Below, one piece after another: positions 35,977-46,819 of a DNA stretch of 64,000 nucleotides. How positions within the stretch are numbered: the stretch's first letter is position 1; each line of letters starts with the position of its first letter. Location of the stretch: contig CM045990.1 of assembly GCA_025175895.1 (NCBI GenBank), positions 744,001 to 808,000 on the forward strand, read 5' to 3'. Below the pieces are notes generated by a model. That model was not told where the DNA came from. It saw only the letters and a program-made list of their open reading frames with translations, and made no database searches. Made by a program: the position numbers and the translations under genes. The stretch comes from Wurfbainia villosa (lineage: Eukaryota > Streptophyta > Magnoliopsida > Zingiberales > Zingiberaceae).

Positions 35977-37584
35977 ATGGAATTCCAAGACAAGCTTGGA
36001 TGGGATATCAATACTCCACCTCCATATGATCCAGAAGATTTTCTGGCGTGGAGAGCAAGAATGGAAACATTCTTGATGATGAACATAGAGGATTGGTTCA
36101 TCCTCGTTGAAGGCCTTGAACCCCCTAGGGATAAGAAGGGGAATATCCTAAAATTGAAAAAGTGGACCCAAGAGCAACGCCAAAAGCTCAAGACCGAAGT
36201 TAATGTAACGAAACTTTTGAAAGATTTAATCCCTAATGATGTTTTGTGCAAGCTAGGGGATTACATGTATGCCAAGGAGCTATGGAGAAAATTGGCAAGA
36301 CTCCATGAGGAGAGTTCATCCTCAAGTGAAAGTGAGGAATCGGAAGTTGAGATGGAGTCAACTTCCGAATCGGAGAAAGAAGAAGTAGAAGAGGTGGAAG
36401 AAGCATCTACTTCTAGGATTGAGGAGAGACCATCCTCCACACCGGAGCAACCTCAAGAAGAGCCTTCAACATCCGATCAAGATGAGGAAGCTCAAAATTC
36501 AACTCCGGCACCTACCACCACCCTAGGTAACTCAAACACTTTATCTTCAAATAAAAATCATATAATGTGCTTTGAGTGTAGGGAGTATGGGCATTACAAG
36601 AGCAAATGCCCAAAGAAGGTTAGGAAAGCTTCTCCGGCGCCCAAAAGTCAACAAAAGTCAAAGGATGCCAGTTCCCCAAGTCAAAAGAGCAAGGAGCATA
36701 TTATATGCTTCAAGTACCATCAAAAGGGGCATTATAGAAGTCAATGCTCTAGGGGGAAGAAAAAGACCCAAGAAGAAGCATCACAAGTAGGGGGAGCTAA
36801 GGTAAACCCTAAGGTACATTTTAGTAGTGCATCTTCTAATTTAAATATTAAAAAGCATGCTAATAGGAATAAATGTTTTTTATTAGGAGCTAAAAGTGTC
36901 CAATTTAGTAATAAGGAGAAATTTGGGACTAATGTCCCTAGAAAAACCATACCTAGGGAATCTATTAAGAAAATACAAGAACATCTAGTTTTTAATCCAA
37001 AATGGACTAGGCGTATGCCAAGGAAGTCCAATGCCCAAGATTTAAATCAAAATTCTAAAATTGGGCAATTAGAATTAGAAAACCAAGCCTTGAGGTCAAG
37101 GCTTGAAAAACTTGAGAAGACCCTCAACACTATGCAAAATCATTTTAAAGGGTCTAATGGTCAAACTCCTAGGTCAAGAAGTCAAAGTCAACATCTAGGA
37201 CCTAAGAGTCAAAAGTCAACCAAGGGCAAGAATGGTTTGGGTCACAAACCTAAGTCCAAGGTGACTTATCATAGTGTTCCATTTGACTATGGAACACTAA
37301 CTAGGTCTAGGAAGACCAAGGTCAATGGGGAAATCATCCCTAGAGTTGACCAAGGCTTGTGTCTCGTGGCCAAGGTTTTGAAGAAACCTAGGGTGGCCAC
37401 TAAGAAGGTTGTTAGGGAGGCAATCCTTAAGGTTAACCTAGACAAGACCAAAATGACCAAGGCTAATAAGCCTAGAAAGGTCATTAGGAAGGTATCTAGG
37501 GAGGTTATCCCTAAGGAATACCTAGTTAATTCAATGAGCTCAAATAGATTTTGGGTTCCAAAGAGCGTAATTGATTCACGTTAA
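35977..37584 (+). CDS. Gag of element G, truncated capsid, one damaged zinc knuckle
   Basis: An intact frame of 535 codons from the ATG at 35977 (an upstream in-frame GTG at 35971 is not needed). The first 110 residues are the N-terminal part of a copia-type gag (FLAWRARMETFLMMNIEDWF, AKELWRKLARLHEE). Directly after that comes an acidic Ser/Glu-rich linker (about 113-170). The usual second half of the capsid domain, still present in element I's gag, is absent. A normal zinc knuckle CFECREYGHYKSKC (198-211) follows. The second, CFKYHQKGHYRSQC (244-257), has Tyr where the second Cys should be. A basic Lys-rich C-terminal half with a short coiled coil (about 360-390) completes it. It should bind element RNA; whether it can form particles alone is doubtful. 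Confidence 0.85.
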   Translation: MEFQDKLGWDINTPPPYDPEDFLAWRARMETFLMMNIEDWFILVEGLEPPRDKKGNILKLKKWTQEQRQKLKTEVNVTKLLKDLIPNDVLCKLGDYMYAKELWRKLARLHEESSSSSESEESEVEMESTSESEKEEVEEVEEASTSRIEERPSSTPEQPQEEPSTSDQDEEAQNSTPAPTTTLGNSNTLSSNKNHIMCFECREYGHYKSKCPKKVRKASPAPKSQQKSKDASSPSQKSKEHIICFKYHQKGHYRSQCSRGKKKTQEEASQVGGAKVNPKVHFSSASSNLNIKKHANRNKCFLLGAKSVQFSNKEKFGTNVPRKTIPRESIKKIQEHLVFNPKWTRRMPRKSNAQDLNQNSKIGQLELENQALRSRLEKLEKTLNTMQNHFKGSNGQTPRSRSQSQHLGPKSQKSTKGKNGLGHKPKSKVTYHSVPFDYGTLTRSRKTKVNGEIIPRVDQGLCLVAKVLKKPRVATKKVVREAILKVNLDKTKMTKANKPRKVIRKVSREVIPKEYLVNSMSSNRFWVPKSVIDSR

Positions 37585-38736
37585 ATGGATTAGAATGTGC
37601 CAACCATGATTGGATAAGTAGTTAACTCAACCATGGTAAAGATGACACTTTAGGTTATTTTCAAGGTTATGGGTGCCTTGGAAAAACATTTGAGCTTTAA
37701 TCCTAAAGGATTTTAGGATGTGCCAATACTAATTGAGAAGTTTGATAAAATGATCGAAATTGACACAATCTAGATTTAGAGATCATAGTGTGTAACTTTG
37801 TTTGTTGGCACACTTTAAAAGTTCATGTAAAAGTAACATCAAGAGTGATACTCAAGTGTCACACAACTTGATGTATTGTACTCACCATGCTTCATATGTT
37901 TTACCATATGTTTGCATGAAAGGAATGTCTAGGATGGATTGCATCTCACAAAACAAGTCTTTTACCTTGATTGTATATTTCAACACTTAGAAAGGGTGAG
38001 ATGTTAGGATTTGGAAATCATTGAATGTCAATGTTTGCAAAAATGAAATAAAACATTAAAATACATTAACGAATACATGAATGTAAGTATAACATCAATA
38101 TATTCGATATACAAGAATAAACATGATAAAATGGATTAATTAGATGAAGAAATCGAGATTTTCATAATTTCAGAACTGGAAATCAGATATCACGATCGAT
38201 ACTTATCACGATCGATAACATCAGAGCACGATACGATGCGGTCATCGATCGAAAGGTCGGGCTTCATGACTCGATCGCTTGAACATCACCGATCGATGGG
38301 ATACATCACGATCGATGGCACCGCTCACCGAGGCCGAGGGTCATCACGAGTGCTCGACGAGCAATGAGTGATGCGCCGGAGCGATCGATCACGCCAAACT
38401 CGGTAATAAATCTATTAGTCGATCGATGCTTCACATCACCGATCGCATCGCGATTTATAACGCCAACCGCTAGGTTCGCGCCTTCACTGACGCGCTTTGT
38501 TCTTCTCTCCTTCTCTCGACGCCATTCTTGTTCTCCGACGATCCTTCCGTAGTGCGCCCGCCCAAGGTGTTAGGTTTGTTAGATGAGCCCTATTTTACCT
38601 TAGTTCACTTATTTCAAGCCTCATTTCACTCATTCTAGGGTTGGTTCCTTGTTCCGATTAGGGTTCCGGCGTCTCCGGCGAATTTTTCGACGACCCCCCA
38701 GTAACATCCGAGTTTTTCCTCCGGCCACACCTCCAA
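37585..38736 (+). other. Element G spacer before ORF2
   Basis: No long open frame. Up to about 37780 it is homologous to element D (55080-55320, reversed). From about 38150 to 38450 it has many ATCACGATCGAT-type strings that look like altered CAGTCGACTG decamers. Around 38451-38461 is ATTTATAAC, then a C/T-rich leader-like stretch (38490-38570) leading to the ATG of ORF2. The last part may be a promoter and 5' leader for ORF2; this is inference. Confidence 0.55.
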
Positions 38737-40014
38737 ATGGCGCCTAAGTAACAATCTTTTTACCCAAGCCCTAATTTTCCTTTCCGTTATAATTTAGTTT
38801 TTATCTAATCATGTATTATGTCCTTGCATGTCATATCATTACATTGCATTCATAATAGGAGAGCCCGTAGGAATGATCCACCCGAGGGTGAATCTCGATT
38901 GTACCAGCCTATGTTGGTTAGGTACATCGATAGGGACTTTTTCAATCGCCATTGTAGTGATGTCATAGAATTAATTGCATATTACAATCTCATGAAAGTC
39001 GTCTTATGCACGCATCCAATTAATGATGACCTTCTTAAGGAATTTTATCAAAACCTAAAAAAGGTGGATGACGGTCCTACCTACACTACTCGTATTGCAA
39101 AACGCGAGTTAGAGTTCACTCTTGTGATACTGCAAGAGTTTCTCGAGTGTAGGCCCTCAGATGACACCTTTATCTTTTTCCCTACCATGGATTTTCCTTT
39201 ACCTGAGCCCTTTGACCATATCTCTATGGAGTCCATGCATGAGCATATCTTTGGTTATGCTCGTCCACCGGCCCAAAACTTATTCCCTATCACTGAGTTA
39301 TCTGCACCTGACAATGTCCTTTACAAGGTCATTGTTGGGTGTTTTCTTCCTATCGTCACTCGGGGTCTGGCCAAGATTCGGCCTCCCCATCTATTTCTTC
39401 TATACGCCATGCGGCATAGGTTAGACATTAACTTTGCCCTAAACATGTTTCATTGCATTGTGCATTTCACTTCCCCTGTCCAAGGGAAAGTGCATATGCC
39501 ATATGGTCATATCATCACAGCATGGCTAGAGTCTGTAGGGGTTAACATCCACAGGGGTTCTCTGAGAGCGCTATCGGAGGTGTACGACTGTATATCAGTT
39601 CGTAACTTCTCATTAGCAAAGCTATGGATGGGGGCTGGACAGATGGAGTTGGCACCACGACCACCACCCAGGGTATGCAGAGAGCCTCCTCTAGTACCCA
39701 GAGATACAGCAGAGGACTATGAGGATGTAGACGCCGCTGATGAGGATGATCAGATGCCGACAGATGCATCAGTGGCGGGTCCATCAGATGATCATTGTGG
39801 CTGGCTGGAGTCCAGATTTCAGGACTATCAGCAGTCGATTGACGCTAGGCTGTCAGAGTTATTGGCAGGCCAGGCATCCTTCGGTGCACGTCTGGATCGG
39901 ATGGAGGAGTCCCAGAGCCGCATCGAGCAGTGTCAGCTCGATATGTTAGAGATGATGCGGGTCTGGACCCTGAGTCAGCAGCCTCCTCCACCACCACCTC
40001 CTGCAGATGATTAG
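38737..40014 (+). CDS. ORF2 of element G, spliced, retroelement protein of unknown function
   Basis: An open frame covers 38818-40014, but its first codons are probably intron. A better model starts at ATG 38737, has an 11-nt first exon, an intron 38748-38858 (donor AA|GTAACA, acceptor CATAATAG, 111 bp) and a second exon 38859-40014. The phase fits and the product has 388 residues. The junction creates a Lys/Arg-rich N-terminus, like a nuclear targeting signal. The middle (RYIDRDFFNRHC, PPHLFLLYAMRHRLDINFAL, HMPYGHIITAWLESVGVNI) resembles the plant transposon/retrotransposon ORF1 proteins. The C-terminal 100 residues are acidic, then helical with heptads (RLDRMEESQSRIEQCQLDML), then a Pro run. 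No catalytic motif seen. It stands where pol would be. Confidence 0.7.
38748..38858 (+). other. Proposed intron at the 5' end of ORF2
   Basis: GTAACAATCTTTTTACCC at the 5' end and GCATTCATAATAG at the 3' end, with a T-rich interior. Removing it joins the ATG at 38737 in frame with the long frame. Without removal the upstream ATG meets TAA after four codons. Confidence 0.55.
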
Positions 40015-41728
40015 ATATTGAGGATATTAGATTTTCTGTGGTTGTCAGTCTTTGTAGTGAGATTGAGCATAGACAATCTCCATTTTGAATGTAAAAGACT
40101 AAATTTTTAAGTTAAATGAAATTTTTGTTTCTGAAAATCTTGTGTGTCTGGATGAGTATTTGTATAATTGTATTGCTTATGAAAGTTGATATATCATGAC
40201 ATGAAATCGCATCCTATCATATACCATGTCATGTCATTGTTTAGAGTTATTTTAGATGTCATGTGTTCTTAAATTTCATCTTATGCCATGACATCATGAT
40301 TATGAGCATATGCTTATTTATATCATTTCTAATGCCATAATCATTCATGCATTTAAGGCAATTGGTTGAAATTGATTTAAGGACTATGGCATGACTTGAA
40401 GTCCCATTTATAAGGGAATCAAGTAGGGTTGCCTAGGAAATGCATGAAACCCTAGATAAAGTGAATCCAAACTCACATCTCACATCACATTGACATGTAT
40501 GTGTATTTATACATCCTAGATACATGTGAGATGCTAGGATAATAAGTTAGGTTCAAGGTGCATGGGTAGTGCATCTAGATGAACTCAAACTTATTCTAAT
40601 TATCACCAAGAATCATAAGGAAAGCTAATATACAAGCTATGTTATTTATCCAATAAATTATGGTTTAAAATAGGCTTTCAAAAACATTTTAAAATCATTT
40701 TGAAAAACCTTGGTGAAGCCTATCTTTTGATAGCAATCACCATTGATAAGATTGATACAAAGTGAGCTTAAACTTTAAAGTTTTTAATCACTTTTGGATT
40801 TTGTATCAATCTCCTATTTCGATGGTAAAAATATTTTTCCAAAATTTTTCACTAATTGTATGTGTTATAAGTATTATACGTACCAAATTTCGTAATTTTT
40901 TGATATACGTATAATTAGTTATGATTTTCTAAAATTCAACTCTGATAAATTCAAATTCGAAATTTTATTATCACCGATCGATATTGGTGGCGATCGATGG
41001 AGGTGTCGATCGTGATTTGAATCACTCATTGGTAGCTGATTTCGAAACCAAGATTGTTTAACCCGATTTCAGCTACGGTTATGGTCCCTAATCACTCCTA
41101 ACCCTAGGATATGCTTTGGGTAGCATTATAAAGGGTGAAAATCCATTGGATATGGATTAGGAGAAGTATTTAGGGTTTGTATCAATTTTAAGGTGTTGGA
41201 AAGTTCTATATTGAATTTCTAACCTTAATTTTGATGGTTTAGAGTTCCTATTGGCTTAAGGACTGCCCAAGGACATTGTTGGTGCAATGGTCAAGGGGGA
41301 GCAAGCCTTTAGGGGGAGGTATTCATCTTGGGATGATGGATGTATTTTTCTCCTTGAAGAGGAGAAGTTATTGGGAGAATATGACATCAATTGGGAAATT
41401 GATGGGACTTTTGAGAGACCCAATTTGGAAATTGGGAGAGTAAATGGGATTGTCTCTCTTGAGTGATATTGGACTTATCACTAGGAAGATGGTAGGCATC
41501 CTAAGTATTTTTGGACCAAGGGGGAGATTGTAAGATCTCATTGGGACATGAGACATTGACCCTCTTGGGGAGGTATACTTTTTGATGTTAGTCAAAAAGG
41601 TAGAGAATGTTTGGTGGAGAACATTTAAATAGTATTTACCAATTTGGGATAATTTGTAAGGGATTTGAGTTAGTGTTCTAACTCAATAATTTGTTTGGTT
41701 TTTGTCAAACATCAAAAAGGGGGAGATT
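40015..41728 (+). other. Element G 3' non-coding region with polypurine tract
   Basis: AT-rich, no gene. The stretch 40150-40740 is homologous to element D at 54460-55060 (reverse), so it is an old part of this family. A short run at 40974-41020 has ACCGATCGAT / GGCGATCGATGG strings like those at 38150-38450. The PPT AAAAAGGGGGAGAT lies at 41715-41728, immediately before the 3' LTR. Confidence 0.75.
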
Positions 41729-42334
41729 GTTGGTGCAATCGGCCCAGGTCACGATTGACCAGGACTCGAGTTTGACTCGAGTGATGTTTTGATGTTTCGA
41801 CAAAAACATATGACAATGTAATTGTCATTTGGTAAAGTCTAAGTCTTGAGTACTTGGCATGGAAAGTCCAAGTGGGACACTTGGCACATGAAAAGTCCAA
41901 GCATGGGTCTTGGCATGAAAAGTCCAACATGGGTTGGCAAGGGAAAAGTCCAAGCATGGGTCTTGGCATGAAAAGTCCAACATGGGTTGGCAAGGGAAAG
42001 TCCAAGCTTGAGTCTTGGCATTTGAGAAGTCCAAGGGTTTGATATTGGCGGCGTAAAGTCCAAGCGGGAGTTTTGGCAGCATAAGTCCAATGGTTGGCGG
42101 CGTAAAGTCCAAGCGGAGTCTTGGCGGCGTAAGTCCAAAGTGCCTTGGCGGTGTAGACACTGTTAGCATGACATAGCCGATGGAAGCACCTGAAGGCTAG
42201 CGCGATGGATGAACAAGTCATGGATGACTTGGAGGGATCCGAGAGGCGTGAGGCTGATGGAAGTGGCTAGAAGGCTTAGGTCTAGGCTAAGGGTGGTCTA
42301 GCAAGTATGGGGGAACCATATTTGGGTTAAAACC
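41729..42334 (+). repeat. Element G 3' LTR, first part
   Basis: Nearly identical to 34465-35070. Broken off at 42334 by the 437-bp segment and element H. The rest is at 52861-53682. AAACC (42330-42334) is repeated at 52856-52860 as a TSD. Confidence 0.9.
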
Positions 42335-42771
42335 TGTAACGACCGGGCCCCTATTGGCGGAATTCGACGACCCCTATTGGTCGACGACCGTCGCCCCTGT
42401 TGGCGGATTTTGGCGACCCTATCGTCGACGCATCACGCCTCGCTGTTGGCCGCTACTCACCGACTTCCCACCCCCGAAGTGGGTTTTGCCTTCCCGTGAT
42501 TCAACTCTAGACCTCCGTGCTAAGTACTAAAGTTTATGAATCTCGCAACTGCGATCTCAGATCACTTGTTGAGATTCATAAACTTTGCGTATTAGCTCGA
42601 GAATAGTTCGATCTGAAGGAAAACCACTTTCGAGTGTCGTCTGGACGACGGCGGATCGACGTCGTACAATAGTCGCCAGGGCGACTCAATAGTCGTCGAG
42701 CCTTTTATTGTAACGATTACTCACTGACTTCCCAAAGTTTATGAATCCTGGTAACCAAGTGATCAATAAAT
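42335..42771 (-). mobile_element. 437-bp segment of unclear origin between TSD and element H
   Basis: Starts TGTAACGACCGGGCC, a typical plant Ty3 LTR end, yet it lies outside the LTR of H that begins at 42772. The AAACC duplication brackets this segment plus H, so both arrived together or this piece was added at the very edge. It contains an inverted pair, AAGTTTATGAATCTC (near 42531) and GAGATTCATAAACTT (near 42573), and a third AAAGTTTATGAATC near 42737. It may be a fragment of another LTR or a transduced flank. No ORF. Confidence 0.5.
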
Positions 42772-45166
42772 TGTCACGCCCCGAAGGAGACCCCGCCAGA
42801 CAAAAATCCGACAGCATCTCCCCTGTACGGGTGACAATCCAAATTTTTACATACAAGGCCTACACGGCCACTATACATCGGTCAACACGACCGGAATCCA
42901 AACTCACACGCAGTTATATAAATCAGGCCTCAGGCCAACAATCAAATGATATACACAAAAGAATATCATAACTAAACCTACCCCTTCTGCCATCAGGGCA
43001 GGAATACTCAACCAAAATCCAATCCAGAACAAACTCCGAATAGAAGTCCATAAGAACACCAAAAATCCAAATACAAAAAAAATCAATCTCCAAACCTATA
43101 CATATCCTCTAACCAAAATATCCAAACCATAAAGCAAATATCCACAAATAAAACATCTACGACGAGTGGGGGATCCGGCAGCTGCACTCTCCTGACAGCT
43201 TCATCCTGAAATAGATATAAATCAACGGGGTGAGTTCAAAGAACTCTGCGGGTATAGTAGATATGCAAAATCAGGTATAGCTAACAATAAAAATATCATG
43301 CCACATAAATAGGGTATGCAAGCAAGAAATACAAAATGACTGTACTTACCTGAATCTCCTACCCTGATATAGGAGCATGTGCCTGACTAGAAGTAATAGA
43401 GTCCTGACCATATATAAACATGTATCCTGTATGCATGACAATCATATGCACATCCAAGGCATCAATACAATAATGCAGCAAACACAATACAAAATGCAAT
43501 CTGAAAATGCATGTCGTGCGCAATGACATGGTCACCCCCGACGCTGATCGGCCGCCTTCACGCAATGGTGAAGCCGAGTGGGTAGGGCTATGACAATGTG
43601 CACTCTGCCATCACGCTCTGGTGGCCAAGTGGAGGATCTTTGTCGAGTACACCTATCCTCCCGCCAAACATAGTGGGGAGCTAAGCTCTCATCTCCGGTG
43701 TCATAGACAGAGGAGGGATCCGCCGCTACCACGCCGCCTGCTCGCTACCCATGGCGCGGTCCAATGAGCTCGACAGAGCAATGCACACACCTCTCGATGT
43801 ACCACTAACCCATGAGTGGTGTGTGCGAGCCATGTAACAACTAGCCGGCTCAACAATAATGGAACCCGTCCGGTCATGCGAAAATGGTGCATGATACTGA
43901 AGCATGTAAATCCTACTCATAATATACCTATCCGAATGATATGTACAACCATATATACATATCCCTAATCCATGTACTATGATCCAAATCAAACAGGAAA
44001 ATATAATCATATCCTATCACATGCATGTATCTAGTAGGCACCAAAAGTATATCAGGCATATAAACATGAAAAAGTTATTGTAAGCCATCCTACTAGCATA
44101 TCAATTTGACTTAATCTAAACGTTAAGTCAAAATACCCGCCTGAATATATATCCGCAAGAAGAAGAACCGAATCGTCAAATCGGGACTCGCCTGCGTGGC
44201 CAAAACTCGATATATCATAATTATAGTAAAGCACAAAATATACAATTCAACAACAAATCGAATAATTAATCGATTTCCTTCATAACCCTATCAATCCAAT
44301 TAATTCCTAATCCTCCAAATATCATACCGATCAACCGAATAATACCCGAATCAACCCAAACCGACCAATCAAGCTCACCCGCCCTAGAAATTCCACCGAC
44401 AACCAATCCTTTCCCAAATTAGTTCTCCAACTCAATTTACAGTGGCTCACACATTATTCACAAATGAACATCCAACCCTAACCACACGACACCCTCCAAA
44501 TCAAACCCTTACAACCTCTCTCTCACGTCGTCCCCAATTCCTTTCCGCTCTACTCACAGGCACCATCAACCCTCACCGATCACGCCCCAAAATCAACTAG
44601 CCAAAATAAAACTAAGTACTTTGAATCTCCACTCTCACCGCGACACCAAGGAGCTCATGTGGCGGAAGGCAAGCGGTTGTCGGAGGGATGGCCGATCATA
44701 AGACACACGGCCGTAAACGGACGCGTGGAGGAAAGAAAAGAGGCGTCGGGCGGGCGACAAGACGCGTCGGGCGACGCGGCGGCGCAGCGCCGCGGCGCGC
44801 GGCGGCAGCGGGGAGGGAAAGAAAAGGCTTGGTCGCCGAGAAGAGGGTTAGCGGCCACGTGGCGAAGACAGCCGGCCACGCAATCCTTTAGCAAGGCCAA
44901 GTGGCCATACGGTGGCTCGCGGCAGATCGTCGACGAGGAAAGGTTGAAAAGAAATAAAACTTAGGGTTACCGGTTTAGGTTAATACCCCCCTTAAATAAG
45001 GCCTATCTATTTTATCCCCGTAAAAATCTCGTACAGAGTCCGTTTAATTCCAGAAAAATTCCAGAAAAATTCCTAAAATTCCCTAAAAATCTCGAAAAAT
45101 TTCCAGAATTATTTCCTTAATTATTGGGCCTTTTAATTTAGGGTTTTTAAATCCCCGTATTTAACA
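42772..45166 (-). repeat. Element H 3' LTR
   Basis: Starts TGTCACGCCCCGAAGG, ends CCCCGTATTTAACA. Homologous to 50411-52855 along its length with many small indels. Near 44640-44960 there is a GC-rich stretch, which on the minus strand is close to the LTR start. About 180 bp of the partner (52540-52680) are reduced here. Confidence 0.9.
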
Positions 45167-45263
45167 TTCTCCCCCACTAATAAAAATTTGGTCCCCAAAT
45201 TTCCTACTCAGATGAACAACGAGTAAGAAATACCACAAGTACTGAAAATACACCTCACGTACC

Positions 45264-46536
45264 TCAAGTAAACAAGTGGGGGTATTGAGCTCTGATCGTT
45301 TCCTCGAGCTCCCAAGTAGCCTCCTCGTCGGTGTGGTGACTCCACCCGACCTTGACAAGTCGCACAACCTTGTTCCGCAACTGTCGTTCCTTGAAATCCA
45401 AAATCCGTACCGGAACCTCTGCGTACGTAGCATCAGGTTGAATGGAACCTGATACATCTGATAGAATATGTGTAGAATCTGGCACATACTTCCTCAGCAT
45501 AGACACATGGAATACATCATGTATACTCGTCAAAGATGGGGGTAGCGCTAGACGATAAGCAACTGCTCCGATCCTCTCCAAAATCTCAAACGGACCGATA
45601 TATCTAGGAGCAAGCTTACCACGGAGTCCAAACCTCTTCACCCCTTTCGTGGGTGAAACTCGCAAGAATACATGATCACCAACAGAGAACTCCAAAGGTC
45701 TCCGTCTACGATCTGCATAACTCTTCTGGCGATCCTGCGCCTCTGTCATCCTACGTCTGATAGTACGGACCAACTCTGCCTCATACTGAGCTCTCTGGGG
45801 TCCTAGCAACTGGGCCTCCCCAACCTCCTCCCAGAGGGTGGGTGTACGACACTGCCTACCATACAATGCCTCATACGGGGCCATTTGGATAGCCGAATGA
45901 TAACTGTTATTGTAGGCGAATTCCACTAACAGTAAATGATCCTCCCAGTTGCCTCCGAAATCTATAACACAAGACCTCAGCAAATCCTCTAGTGTTTGAA
46001 TGGTCTGCTCAGATCGGCCCATCCGTGTCTGGATGGAATGCAGTACTAAACCGAAGTTGTGTGCCTAAAGCCTGCTGCAGACTCTGCCAGAACCTAGAAG
46101 TGAACCGGGGATCTCTATCTGATATAATGCTCAAAGGAACACCATGCAATCTGATGATCTCCCGACAATATAGCTCTGCCAATCGATCCAGAGAGTCGGT
46201 CTTCCGAATCGATAAGAAGTGCGCGGATTTGGTTAGTCGGTCTACGACTACCCAAATCGCATCATGGCCTTGACGTGTCCTCGGCAAACCCATCACAAAA
46301 TCCATAGTAATATGATCCCACTTCCACTCAGGAATAGGAATCCTCTGGAGTAATCCAGCTGGTCTCTGGTGTTCAGCCTTTACCTGCTGACAAATCAGAC
46401 ATCTAGCTACAAAATCCGCGATGTCTTTCTTCATACCGTTCCACCAATACAAACGCTTTAAATCTCGATACATACGGGTTCCGCCTGGGTGGATCGCAAA
46501 TCGAGAGCGATGTGCCTCCTGTAGTAACTCCTCCAT
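45264..46536 (-). pseudogene. Integrase with chromodomain-like tail (element H)
   Basis: Inserts element cDNA into host DNA. Read from 46536: zinc-binding HHCC part (HRSRFAIHPGG ... CLICQQVKAEH), then the catalytic core with DFVMGLPRTRQGHDAIW and ISDRDPRFTSRFW, which hold the two Asp residues. The third acidic residue is in RSEQTIQTLEDLL at the start of the second frame. The GPFEILERIGAVAYRLALP and DVFHVSMLRKY segments follow, then a tail with VGWSHHTDEEATWELEE, a chromodomain-like motif (CR type) that in related elements binds marked histones. The gene is split by one frameshift at about 46013-46018, just after HPDTDG. Everything else is open. Confidence 0.9.
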
Positions 46537-46819
46537 AACCGGGTGAGGCTGAGGTACACATAATCTGCCTCGAAAATATATAATACCCTCATTATCTCGG
46601 TTGAACTCGACTGCCCCGTATGATCGACTACCAATGAATCAGAATGCCGATCATCGTTCGAGCCTCCCGGACTCTCGTCCGGATAGACGACTGAGCAACC
46701 ATGGTAACTAGAACGCCCTGCTCCGTCGGTCCCTGCTCCTCTAAGCTCAACTCAGAGAAACCCTGAATCAAATCTGTGACCAAAACTCGGAAGGAAGCTA
46801 AAGTCCCTCGGGACTTCCG

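Noticed and set aside
38818..38858. ATG at 38818 as the start of ORF2
   Set aside because: This ATG lies in the proposed intron; the upstream ATG at 38737 with splicing gives a better N-terminus. Still possible if no splicing occurs.
44640..44964. GC-rich ORFs of 67 to 101 codons (also 52310-52716)
   Set aside because: They overlap in different frames within LTR H, differ between the two LTRs and show no known motif. The region is more likely promoter or leader sequence.
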